Source of the DNA: GCA-2717185 sp964386465
GTDB taxonomy: Bacteria > Pseudomonadota > Alphaproteobacteria > UBA8366 > GCA-2717185
Length of the DNA: 42,495 nucleotides
NCBI GenBank assembly: GCA_964386465.1
Contig: CAYLTU010000009.1
Span: 1 to 42,495 of the forward strand
Direction: 5' to 3'
The translations under genes were made by a program, and so were the position numbers. Shown here one piece after another: positions 7,410-14,951 of the stretch (position 1 is its first letter; each line of letters starts with the position of its first letter). The notes beneath the pieces are model-generated. The model was not told the DNA's origin. It did not search any database and was given only the letters and a program-made list of their open reading frames with translations.

Positions 7410-10400
7410 CTATCTATCGATTGCTTCGCGCAATCTACGGGCGAGCAGGGCCTTGCGGAAGGGTTTTTCAAGAAGCAGGACGTCACCGTCGAGCTGTCCC
7501 CGGCTCTTGATCGCGTCCCTGGGATAGCCGGACATGAACAGTATCTTGATATCGGGATTCCGAACTTTGGCGCTGTCGGCAATCGCGCGGCCATCCATGC
7601 CGCCGGGCAGGACGACGTCGGTGAGCAATACATCGATTTGTGCCACGTCCTCCAGGATCGAAAGCGCCGACGCGCCGTCGCTCGCTTCGACCACCTTGTA
7701 GCCGAGATCCTTCAGCAAAACCATCGAGAGCGCCCTAATGTCCCTATCATCCTCGACGACGAGAACTTTTTCCCCTTGCGCGCGGAGTACGACGCGATCT
7801 TCGTCTTCTGTTTGCGATACCTCGCCCGCCGCGCGCGGCAAGTACAGTTTGACCGTCGTGCCCTCACTCTCCCGACTTTCGATCGCGACATGTCCGCCGG
7901 ACTGCTTGGCAAAGCCGAAGACCATGCTGAGCCCGAGTCCGGAACCTTCGCCTACTCCCTTGGTGGTAAAAAACGGTTCGAAGACATGTTCAAGCGCGTC
8001 GCTCGCAATCCCGAGACCGGTGTCCTGTACTGACATCAGGACATAGGATCCAGGCGCGACGTCTTCCAAGTTGGCGACATCGCGCTCGTCCAGTTCCTGG
8101 TTCGACAATTCGATCGTGAGCTTTCCCCCGCCCGGCATGGCATCGCGCGCGTTGATCGCCAAATTGAGCAGAGCGGCCTCCACTTGCGCCGGGTCCGCAT
8201 CGCACGGGCTTAGCGCAGCCTTTGAGACAACCTCGACGTCGATCGTCTCGCCGAGCGTTCGTCGCAACATGTCGACCATTCCCGATATCTGTCCGTTCAG
8301 GTCGATTGTTTTCGGCGCCAGCATTTGCCGGCGAGAGAACGCCAGCAGCTGCTTGTTCAATTTCGCCCCTTTTTCCGACGCCGACATCGCGGCTCGAACG
8401 AGCGCACGCAGTTCCTTGCCGTTACCTGACGCATCGGCGGGCAGTAGGTCTTCGAGTATTTCGAGGTTCCCGATTATGACTCCTAGAAGATTATTGAAGT
8501 CGTGCGATACGCCGCCGGTCAACTGGCCGATTGCTTCCAATTTCTGCGCTTGACGAAGCTGCTCTTCCAACGTTTTACGTTCCGTAATATCGATACTCAC
8601 GCCCACGGCGCCGACGATTTCATCTTGGCCGTCGCGAAGCGGGACGATACTCGCCAGTCCGAATTTGTCGGGGACCAATTCAGTGTAGAAGTCGTAATTC
8701 AGTTTCGGTTGGCCGGTCTCGATAACGTCACGTACCAATGCGTCGGCTGTCTTGCTGAGCCTGCCGCCGATCAATTCTTCAGCCGTCCTCCCGACGAAAT
8801 CGTCTGCCGGTCGATCCAACGTATCCGCCAAATATTTGTTCGCAAAAATGTAGCGGCAATCCATATCGCGCAATGCGATGCTCGCAGGGATCGCGTCCAA
8901 GACCGACTGCAGCAAGGCTGTTTTGTCGACGAGTTCCCGCTGCGCACGGACCTGCTCTGTGATATCCGTATTGATGAACCCGACACCGATAATCGTCCCA
9001 TCATCGATGAAGACCGGAAACCGGACCGATCGCATCGTTCTCGTTCTACCGTCCGGATAATTGATCTCGCTTTCCCTCACGATAGGCCGCCCCTTTTCAA
9101 CGACCGCGGCATCGCGCCTTTCGAACTCGACAGCCATATCGGCCGGCCACAAATCGCGCGCCGACCTGCCGATCACATCGGCTTTTTCGAAACCGTTCCA
9201 ATCCAAGAAGTGCTTGTTCACGAAAATGTATCGACCATCCAAATCTCGCAGCCCGACCTGTTCCGGATTGTTGTCGATCATTGCCAGGAGCAACGCGCGG
9301 TTTGCACGCAGATCGCGTTGCGCTTCTTCGCGCTCCGCAATTTCCTGCCGCAGCTCGGTATTCGCACGGTTGAGTTCGCCGGTGCGCTCTTCGACACGGT
9401 TTTCCAGGTCGTCATGGGCCGCCCGCAGCGCCGCCTCCGACCGCTTTTGCTCGGTGATGTCGGTTCCGATGGTGACAAGGCTGCCATCCGGCAGCTTCTG
9501 GTCGTTCACCTGCAACCACCGGCCATCCTGGCGCTGAACCTCGAACGGTTTGCCGGAATTTCGCACGCTGTGCAGGCGGTCCGCCAGCCAGGCTTCCTCG
9601 CGTCCCTCAGCCTCGGGAAAGAGGCCCTTCTCGGCGCCGGCGCGATAAAAGTCCTCGAGCGCGGTACCCGGTCTGGTGTAGTCGATTACGGTTGCGTTGA
9701 AGGCACGGAACATCCTGTTGCTGAGGACGAGGCGGTCGTCCGGCCCCCAAAGCGCGAAAGTCTCCGACAAACGCTCGACCGCGTTCTCGAGCAGGGCCTC
9801 GGCGTGACTGGCCCGGATTTCAGCGGACACTTGTTCGGTAACGTTTCGGCCGATCCCCCGGTAACCGAGGAACCTACCGTCCGAATCGAAAAAAGCTTTT
9901 CCGCTTATGGAAAGTTGAACCCGATCACCTCTCGGCAACGTCCGCGAATACCGGAAATCTCGAAAGGCCCTCCGCGCTTCGAGATCGGACAAATGATTGT
10001 CCCATCGCTCGGGATCGACGTTGGGGAGCCCTGTCTCCTCCGGCGTTTTTCCAATCAATGCATCCGGCGGCACGCCGGTATGTTTCTCGAATTCGCCAGA
10101 GAGGTATGAGAACCGGCAATGGGAATCCATTTCCCAAATCCAATCCGACGAAGCATCTAGGTAATCCCGCAACCGCTGTTCGATTCGACCGAGTGCGTGT
10201 TCCCGAGCCTTCAATTCCGTAATGTCGATCCGGACGGCGGCTGTGTAGCCGTCTGCCGTTTTCCGCTCGTAGACTCGCCGCCAGCTGCCGTCCGAGAATT
10301 GTTGCTCTATCGGATCACCCGGATTTCGAAACGCCGCGAGGCGTCCAGCCTTCCATTCCTCGGCTCCCCCATCCGGTATCCGTTGTTGACCGCGGTCGGC

Positions 10401-10664
10401 GGCGGCCTGCAAGATATCTTCGATGCTGGCGCCCGGAACCATGACGTCCGATATGACGGGATGAAGATTCCGGTAATTGGCATTGCATAAGATTAGCCGT
10501 TCGTCGGGGTCGAACAGCGCCAGCCCATCGGGAAGCGCTTCGATCGCCTCGATGAGCTGTTTGCGCTCTTGAAGTTGGCGCTCTCGCTCGGCCAATTGCC
10601 GTTTGAGATTTTGATTTTCGCGGCGCAATTCCGCCAGTTCGTCCGGCATTTTCGACTCGGCCAT
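7410..10664 (-). CDS. Hybrid sensor histidine kinase with five PAS domains
   Basis: A 1084-residue sensor. Order: N-terminal coiled coil (about 8-40); five PAS-type domains (about 38-150, 165-280, 290-405, 455-572 and 583-697), several closing with the DITE(Q/R) that ends PAS-PAC units; a coiled coil at 405-455; a HisKA domain with phospho-acceptor His721 in GGVSHDFNNLLG; an ATPase domain with the N box NLAINARDAMPGGG (834-847), DTGLGI (881-886) and GEGSGLGLSM; and a receiver domain (about 965-1084) with Asp1016 and Lys1067. No transmembrane segment is visible, so it senses a cytoplasmic signal. Start: the ATG at 10664 with AGGAAGA upstream is better than the longer frame. No separate response regulator or phosphotransfer gene lies nearby. 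Confidence 0.92.
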   Translation of the reverse strand: MAESKMPDELAELRRENQNLKRQLAERERQLQERKQLIEAIEALPDGLALFDPDERLILCNANYRNLHPVISDVMVPGASIEDILQAAADRGQQRIPDGGAEEWKAGRLAAFRNPGDPIEQQFSDGSWRRVYERKTADGYTAAVRIDITELKAREHALGRIEQRLRDYLDASSDWIWEMDSHCRFSYLSGEFEKHTGVPPDALIGKTPEETGLPNVDPERWDNHLSDLEARRAFRDFRYSRTLPRGDRVQLSISGKAFFDSDGRFLGYRGIGRNVTEQVSAEIRASHAEALLENAVERLSETFALWGPDDRLVLSNRMFRAFNATVIDYTRPGTALEDFYRAGAEKGLFPEAEGREEAWLADRLHSVRNSGKPFEVQRQDGRWLQVNDQKLPDGSLVTIGTDITEQKRSEAALRAAHDDLENRVEERTGELNRANTELRQEIAEREEAQRDLRANRALLLAMIDNNPEQVGLRDLDGRYIFVNKHFLDWNGFEKADVIGRSARDLWPADMAVEFERRDAAVVEKGRPIVRESEINYPDGRTRTMRSVRFPVFIDDGTIIGVGFINTDITEQVRAQRELVDKTALLQSVLDAIPASIALRDMDCRYIFANKYLADTLDRPADDFVGRTAEELIGGRLSKTADALVRDVIETGQPKLNYDFYTELVPDKFGLASIVPLRDGQDEIVGAVGVSIDITERKTLEEQLRQAQKLEAIGQLTGGVSHDFNNLLGVIIGNLEILEDLLPADASGNGKELRALVRAAMSASEKGAKLNKQLLAFSRRQMLAPKTIDLNGQISGMVDMLRRTLGETIDVEVVSKAALSPCDADPAQVEAALLNLAINARDAMPGGGKLTIELSNQELDERDVANLEDVAPGSYVLMSVQDTGLGIASDALEHVFEPFFTTKGVGEGSGLGLSMVFGFAKQSGGHVAIESRESEGTTVKLYLPRAAGEVSQTEDEDRVVLRAQGEKVLVVEDDRDIRALSMVLLKDLGYKVVEASDGASALSILEDVAQIDVLLTDVVLPGGMDGRAIADSAKVRNPDIKILFMSGYPRDAIKSRGQLDGDVLLLEKPFRKALLARRLREAIDR

Positions 10665-10779
10665 CGATATTCTTCCTGATTCCCGCCTGCCGGGGATCGG
10701 GGGTCTCGGTTCAATCGGCCGATTTAACGAGAGTTTGGTAAATCTTTTATGAATTCCATCGCGTTTCGGCCTTCGACGG

Positions 10780-12528
10780 TCAATCGCCCAAAGCACGTCC
10801 CTCGCGGCGGGGATCGGCCGAGCCGATCAATTTGCCATCCCTGATCAGGATGGCATGCAGACCGCTATTCAAGTCGCGGACTTTCACCGCGTGACCCTTC
10901 GCTTTTAACGCGTCGGCCATCGCCGCCGCACCGGTGCCGCTTTCGACATCCAGCGTCTTGCCGTTGCGGTGCGCGAAATGACCCGTTTCCAGCGCATCCT
11001 GCGGGTCCATGTCCCAATCCAGGATGGCGATCAGCGATTTGGCGACATAGTTGATGATACGGCTGCCGCCGGGCGACCCGATCAGCAGGTAGGGCGCGCC
11101 GTCCTTGAATACGATGGTCGGCGCCATCGAGCTGCGTGGCCGTTTGCCGCCTTCGACCCGGTTGGCGACGGGGCGGCCGTCCTTTTCGGGGCGGCGGCTG
11201 AAATCGGTCAGCTCGTTGTTGAGCAGGAAGCCGCGCACCATCACCCGGCTGCCGAACCCGGATTCGATGGTCGTCGTCATCGACAGTGCGTTGCCGTAGG
11301 CGTCTCGGATGACGAAATGGCTCGTGCCCGCGCGGTTCCTCCCGTCGCCCGGCGCCCAGTCCATCGCCCTCTTCGCCGGCGGCTCCCCGGCCTTTGCCTT
11401 GCCCGACGACCTGTTAGGGTCGATCAACCGCGCCCGACTTCGCAGATACGAAGGATCGACGAGACCCGCTTCCGGAACGTCCACGAAGTCGGAATCGGCC
11501 ATATACAGCGCCCGGTCGGCATAGGCGAGTTTCGCCGCCTCGGCGTAAAGATGCACGAGATCCGCATTCCAGCCGATGCTCTTGAGATCATGCCGGCCCA
11601 GCATGCCGAGGACCTGCCCGACCGTCAGGCCGCCCGATGTCGGCGGCCCCATCCCGCAAACCTTATAGGAACGATAGGTTACGCAGACCGGCGGCCGGGA
11701 TTTTGCCTTGTAGCCGGCAAGGTCCTTAAGCGTGATGTTGTTTGCGACAAGCGAGGTCTCTTCCACCGCAGCGACAATGTCGCGCGCGATATCGCCCGAG
11801 TAGAAAGCGCGTGCGCCCTGCGTCGCAACTTGCCGCAGTGTCGTGGCAAATTCGGGATTCTTCAGCAGATGGCCCGCCGGGAGCGGCGCGCCGTCCGGAC
11901 CGAAGAAATAGGCGCTTGCGGCTGGAAACCGGTCGAGGCCCCGCGCCTTCGCCCGCACGATCGATTTGGCGAGCCGCGGCGATATCGGAAACCCCTTTTC
12001 CGACAATGTGATCGCCGGCTCGAACAATTCCGCCCAGCCGGCTTTGCCGAACCGTTTGTGCATCGCCTCAAGCAACCGCAAGGTGCCGGGCACGCCGACC
12101 GACTGGCCGCCGATCAGCGCCTTGGAGAATTTCATCGGTCTGCCATCGGGCTCCAGAAACCGTTCCGGCGTCGCGCCGGCCGGCGCGGTTTCGCGGCCGT
12201 CGATCGTGTGCAGCACTTTCGCCGCCGCGTCCCAGTAAAGCAGGAAGGCGCCACCGCCGATGCCCGACGATTGCGGCTCCACCAAATTGAGCACGAGTTG
12301 TACGGCAACCGCCGCGTCGGCCGCCGTACCGCCGCGCTTCAACACATCGTAGCCGGCGCGTGCCGCGTGCGGGTTCGCCGCGGCGACCATGAAGCGGCCG
12401 CCGGTAACGGATGATTTGTCCTGCCAGCCGGTACCCGTTTCCGGCTGCGGGTCCTGTGCCTGTGCAGAAGAAAGGGCGGCGGCCAGAAGAAGCGCAATCG
12501 CGACTGCCAGCCGCCACCCTTGGTTCAT
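10780..12528 (-). CDS. ggt: Gamma-glutamyltranspeptidase
   Basis: A 582-residue periplasmic N-terminal-nucleophile hydrolase that cleaves or transfers the gamma-glutamyl group of glutathione and related compounds. A signal peptide is present (LAVAIALLLAAALSSAQAQ). Family landmarks: GGTAADAAVAVQ, SGIGGGAFLLYWD, GRETAPAGAT, GPPTSGG, and the autoprocessing site before Thr402 in RAGTSHFVIRDAYGNALSMT, which becomes the nucleophile of the small subunit. GSPGGSRIINYV near the C-terminus forms the oxyanion and binding loop. The start at 12528 is chosen because it gives the signal peptide. It begins 7 bp after the DUF35 gene and is probably co-transcribed with it. No lid-loop deficiency can be judged without alignment. 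Confidence 0.93.
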   Translation of the reverse strand: MNQGWRLAVAIALLLAAALSSAQAQDPQPETGTGWQDKSSVTGGRFMVAAANPHAARAGYDVLKRGGTAADAAVAVQLVLNLVEPQSSGIGGGAFLLYWDAAAKVLHTIDGRETAPAGATPERFLEPDGRPMKFSKALIGGQSVGVPGTLRLLEAMHKRFGKAGWAELFEPAITLSEKGFPISPRLAKSIVRAKARGLDRFPAASAYFFGPDGAPLPAGHLLKNPEFATTLRQVATQGARAFYSGDIARDIVAAVEETSLVANNITLKDLAGYKAKSRPPVCVTYRSYKVCGMGPPTSGGLTVGQVLGMLGRHDLKSIGWNADLVHLYAEAAKLAYADRALYMADSDFVDVPEAGLVDPSYLRSRARLIDPNRSSGKAKAGEPPAKRAMDWAPGDGRNRAGTSHFVIRDAYGNALSMTTTIESGFGSRVMVRGFLLNNELTDFSRRPEKDGRPVANRVEGGKRPRSSMAPTIVFKDGAPYLLIGSPGGSRIINYVAKSLIAILDWDMDPQDALETGHFAHRNGKTLDVESGTGAAAMADALKAKGHAVKVRDLNSGLHAILIRDGKLIGSADPRREGRALGD

Positions 12529-12535
12529 TGCCGTG

Positions 12536-12925
12536 CTATCCCGCCGGCTTGAACACGGGCACGTTCTGCCCGTTCTCGGTCTCGTAGAAGGCGAGCTCGA
12601 CCGCCTGGCCGATGGCCAGCGAATCAAAATCGCAATCGACGATGTTGGTCATCATCGTCACGCCCTCTTCGAGCGTCACATAGGCGATCGCGTATTGCGG
12701 ATCGGCCCGGCGCATGACCGAGTAAGTGTAGATCGTGCCCTTGCCGGACGCCTCCACCATCTCGACATTGTTGCTGAGCGTGAAGGGACTGAGATTGCGC
12801 GGATACCAGAAGAACTGTCCGGTGTCCTTGCAGCGCGAGACCATCAGCTTGCCTTCGTTCGCGGCCGCCCAGTAGGCCTCGTTCTCGACGCTCATCGGCG
12901 GCGATGGAATGGTGCGTTGGCTCAT
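12536..12925 (-). CDS. DUF35 OB-fold protein, partner of the thiolase-like protein
   Basis: A 129-residue protein of the Zn-ribbon/OB-fold acyl-CoA-associated family (DUF35), which works as a tight partner of thiolase-like enzymes. The OB part is visible as SGKGTIYTYSVM, AIAYVTLEEGVTMMTNIVDCD and IGQAVELAFYETE. The N-terminal zinc ribbon is degenerate: the usual CxxC pairs are reduced to RCKDTGQFFWYPRNLSP, leaving a single Cys, so zinc binding is doubtful. The start ATG at 12925 overlaps the stop of the thiolase gene (ATGA), the usual arrangement for this pair. GGT follows 7 bp downstream. Confidence 0.88.
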   Translation of the reverse strand: MSQRTIPSPPMSVENEAYWAAANEGKLMVSRCKDTGQFFWYPRNLSPFTLSNNVEMVEASGKGTIYTYSVMRRADPQYAIAYVTLEEGVTMMTNIVDCDFDSLAIGQAVELAFYETENGQNVPVFKPAG

Positions 12926-14097
12926 GCGTCGGCCCTCCCCATGATAACGGTTGAACTGCCCATGCGGGTGCCGAGCGATCCGCCCGTGCCGTGGGCCAGC
13001 GCGACCTGGCAATCCTTGACCTGGACCTCCGGATGCGCCTCGTCGCGCAACTGGCGGACGGCTTCCAGGACCTTGGTCAGGCCGCCGCGGTTGATCGGGT
13101 GATTGCTGCACAGCCCGCCGCCGTCGGTGTTGAAGGGCAGCTTGCCCTCGCCGGCGATAAGGTTGCCGTCGGAGACGAACTTGCCGCCCTGGCCGACCTC
13201 GCAGAAGCCGAGATCCTCCAAGGTTTCCAGCACCGTGATGGTGAAGCTGTCATAGATCGACGCGTAATCGATATCGCCCGGCGTCACACCGGCCTCATCG
13301 AACGCGATCGGGCCGGACCAGCGCGCGCCGGTAAAGGTCAGATCGACATTACCCGAATCGAGGTGTTTCGGCGCCTCGCCATGACCCAACACCTTGACGC
13401 AGTCGCGATCGAGGCTCTTTGCCACTTCCGGACTGACGACGATGAACGCGCCGCCGCCGTCGGAGATGACGCAGCAATCGAGTCGGTGCAACGGATCGGA
13501 AATCATCGGCGAGCTGACGACATCCTCGACCGTCACCACATTGCGTAACATCGCATGCGGGTTGTGCTGCGCGTGGTGCGACGCGGCGACCTTAATCCAG
13601 GCAAGCTGTTCGCTGGTCGTGCCGTATTCGTGCATGTGCCGGTGCGCGGCCATGCCGTACATGTTGACCACGGTCGGGCCGTAGATGAACTCGAAAGGCA
13701 CGTCCGGCGCCGCGCCGTAATTTCGCGGTTGGGTTCCCGTCGCCATGCCTTCCGAGCGCGGCCTCCCCGCCAGCGTCACCAGGGCAATATTACACTTACC
13801 CATGGCGATCGCCGCCGCCGCGTGCCCGATATGAAGCACGTAAGACGAACCGCCTACGTCGGTCGCGTCCAAGTGCCGAAGGTTTCTCAGCCCCATATAT
13901 TCGACCATCGACAGCGGGCCCAGGCCCGGCGCGTCGCCCGCGCAGAAATAGCCGTCGATATCGTCCTTGCTGATGCCCGCATCGGCGATCGCGCCTGCGG
14001 CGACCTCGCCGTGCAGTTGGGCCACCGACAGGTCGGTCGCCTTGCGGGTCGGATGTTCGTAGGTCCCCGCGATATACGCTTTCCCGTTGATACTCAT
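12922..14097 (-). CDS. Thiolase-like acyl-CoA protein (SCP-x/Ltp2-type)
   Basis: A 391-residue thiolase-fold protein. The position of the nucleophilic Cys of true thiolases is occupied by ATDVGGSSYVLHIGHAAAAI (about 78-97), so the classic acyl-enzyme mechanism is missing. The C-terminal His motifs are present (CSNHPINRGG and ALAHGTGGSLG), as is the Tyr-containing YASIYDSFT (about 278-286). Thiolase-like proteins encoded next to a DUF35 gene include the steroid side-chain retro-aldolase Ltp2, so carbon-carbon cleavage of a beta-hydroxyacyl-CoA by retro-aldol chemistry is plausible. This is inference from gene pairing and the missing Cys. An acetyl-CoA acetyltransferase label would overstate the evidence. 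First gene of its operon. Confidence 0.88.
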   Translation of the reverse strand: MSINGKAYIAGTYEHPTRKATDLSVAQLHGEVAAGAIADAGISKDDIDGYFCAGDAPGLGPLSMVEYMGLRNLRHLDATDVGGSSYVLHIGHAAAAIAMGKCNIALVTLAGRPRSEGMATGTQPRNYGAAPDVPFEFIYGPTVVNMYGMAAHRHMHEYGTTSEQLAWIKVAASHHAQHNPHAMLRNVVTVEDVVSSPMISDPLHRLDCCVISDGGGAFIVVSPEVAKSLDRDCVKVLGHGEAPKHLDSGNVDLTFTGARWSGPIAFDEAGVTPGDIDYASIYDSFTITVLETLEDLGFCEVGQGGKFVSDGNLIAGEGKLPFNTDGGGLCSNHPINRGGLTKVLEAVRQLRDEAHPEVQVKDCQVALAHGTGGSLGTRMGSSTVIMGRADA

Positions 14098-14227
14098 GCG
14101 TCGTTTCCAGTTCTTCTATGGAATTTGCCCGCCGACCATAGGGAACCACTCCAGTGCCATCAAGCGCCCGCCCCAATTTGTCAGTCCGCCGGTAAGATAT
14201 TTTTTACATACTTTTTTATTTTTATTA

Positions 14228-14254
14228 TTGACATTATAATTGCATGTATATATT
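14228..14254 (+). promoter_or_regulatory. Putative sigma-70-type promoter in an AT-rich island
   Basis: TTGACA (14228-14233) is a perfect -35 box. TATATT at 14249-14254 follows with a 15-bp spacer, or TATTTA with 17 bp. The surrounding 14190-14260 is strikingly AT-rich in a GC-rich window. It lies about 50 bp upstream of the histidine-rich protein gene. The same island may also serve the divergent thiolase operon. Confidence 0.5.
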
Positions 14255-14304
14255 TATGCACAATCGCATTCGAACAGTGCGGGCAACCCGGATAGGAGAT
14301 TACG

Positions 14305-14727
14305 ATGTTGACGAAGTCGAAACTCACACGGACTTTCGCGTTTGGCGCCTTCGCCGTCGCCCTGTTGTCGGCGCCGTTCATCACCGCCGCCAAGGCGGAT
14401 TATGACGATCACGGCGGCCGCTATGAGCGCTGGGTCGAGAAACAGGAATATCGGGCAAAGACCCACCGCCGGCTGCACAAGGCCGACAAGCGCCGCCACC
14501 ATTACGAAGACCATCGCCACCACGACCGCACCCACAGCCGCAAGCACCGCCGGATCCGGCATGCCTGGAAACACAAGCATGATCATCACGGCCACAAGAA
14601 GCCTGCAAAGGTCGTCTACAAGGTCGTGAAGGTCGAGCAAGCCCCGCGTATCGACCCGCGCGAACGCCTGATCCACAGCCTGATCGAAGCTGTCCTGGCC
14701 GCCAACGTGGCGCCCCGCTACCGGTAA
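14305..14727 (+). CDS. Histidine-rich secreted basic protein
   Basis: A 140-residue protein with a signal peptide (KLTRTFAFGAFAVALLSAPF, cleavage likely after AKA). The mature part is extremely rich in His, Arg and Lys between about 33 and 98, with 16 His in roughly 65 residues (for example HHYEDHRHHDRTH and HKHDHHGHKK), followed by a conserved-looking tail, KVVYKVVKVEQ to LIHSLIEAVL. Such composition suits periplasmic metal (Ni, Zn, Cu) binding or envelope or nucleic-acid contact; none of these is demonstrated. AGGAG 8 bp upstream supports the ATG. It is monocistronic, with a strong-looking promoter upstream and a hairpin terminator downstream. I do not recognise a named family. Confidence 0.75.
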   Translation: MLTKSKLTRTFAFGAFAVALLSAPFITAAKADYDDHGGRYERWVEKQEYRAKTHRRLHKADKRRHHYEDHRHHDRTHSRKHRRIRHAWKHKHDHHGHKKPAKVVYKVVKVEQAPRIDPRERLIHSLIEAVLAANVAPRYR

Positions 14728-14745
14728 CACTAACCCCTCCCAACT

Positions 14746-14772
14746 GGTCCGCCGCGCTCTGCACGGCGGGCC
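14746..14772. terminator. Probable bidirectional terminator
   Basis: GGTCCGCCG (14746-14754) pairs with CGGCGGGCC (14764-14772), nine pairs including one G-T, with a 9-base loop, followed by TCTTTCGT. It sits 19 bp after the stop of the histidine-rich gene and 7 bp before the end of the opposing short reading frame. Confidence 0.55.
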
Positions 14773-14779
14773 TCTTTCG

Positions 14780-14875
14780 TCAGTCCAGCGAGTCGGCGCG
14801 GATCGCGGCCAGGCCGGTAGAAGCCGGACATACGGTAGCGACGACAAGGAGCACGGTTTTCAGAAGCTGTCGCAT
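14780..14875 (-). CDS. Possible 31-residue secreted or membrane peptide
   Basis: Short frame beginning MRQLLKTVLLVVATVCPAS and ending IRADSLD. It has a basic start and a hydrophobic core with a lipobox-like or signal-peptidase-like region, and an excellent ribosome site (CGGAGGTACGAA before ATG). It is convergent with the histidine-rich gene and would share the terminator at 14746-14772. It may be a leader peptide, a small envelope peptide, or the preserved start of a deleted gene; only the ribosome site and composition support it. Confidence 0.35.
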   Translation of the reverse strand: MRQLLKTVLLVVATVCPASTGLAAIRADSLD

Positions 14876-14951
14876 TTCGTACCTCCGAATTGTTATCCCA
14901 CCCCCCGCTCGATAGACTTTCGTCCTTCGCGTGTTGGAAAGGGTGTGACCC

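Noticed and set aside
6618..8033. A 471-residue plus-strand frame spanning the M20 gene and the end of the kinase gene
   Set aside because: It crosses two real minus-strand genes and has Arg- and Gln-rich shadow composition without motifs.
8502..10109. A 535-residue open frame on the plus strand opposite the histidine kinase gene
   Set aside because: It is the complement of a well-supported kinase frame with clear PAS and kinase motifs; long antisense frames are common at this GC content, and its translation shows no domain.
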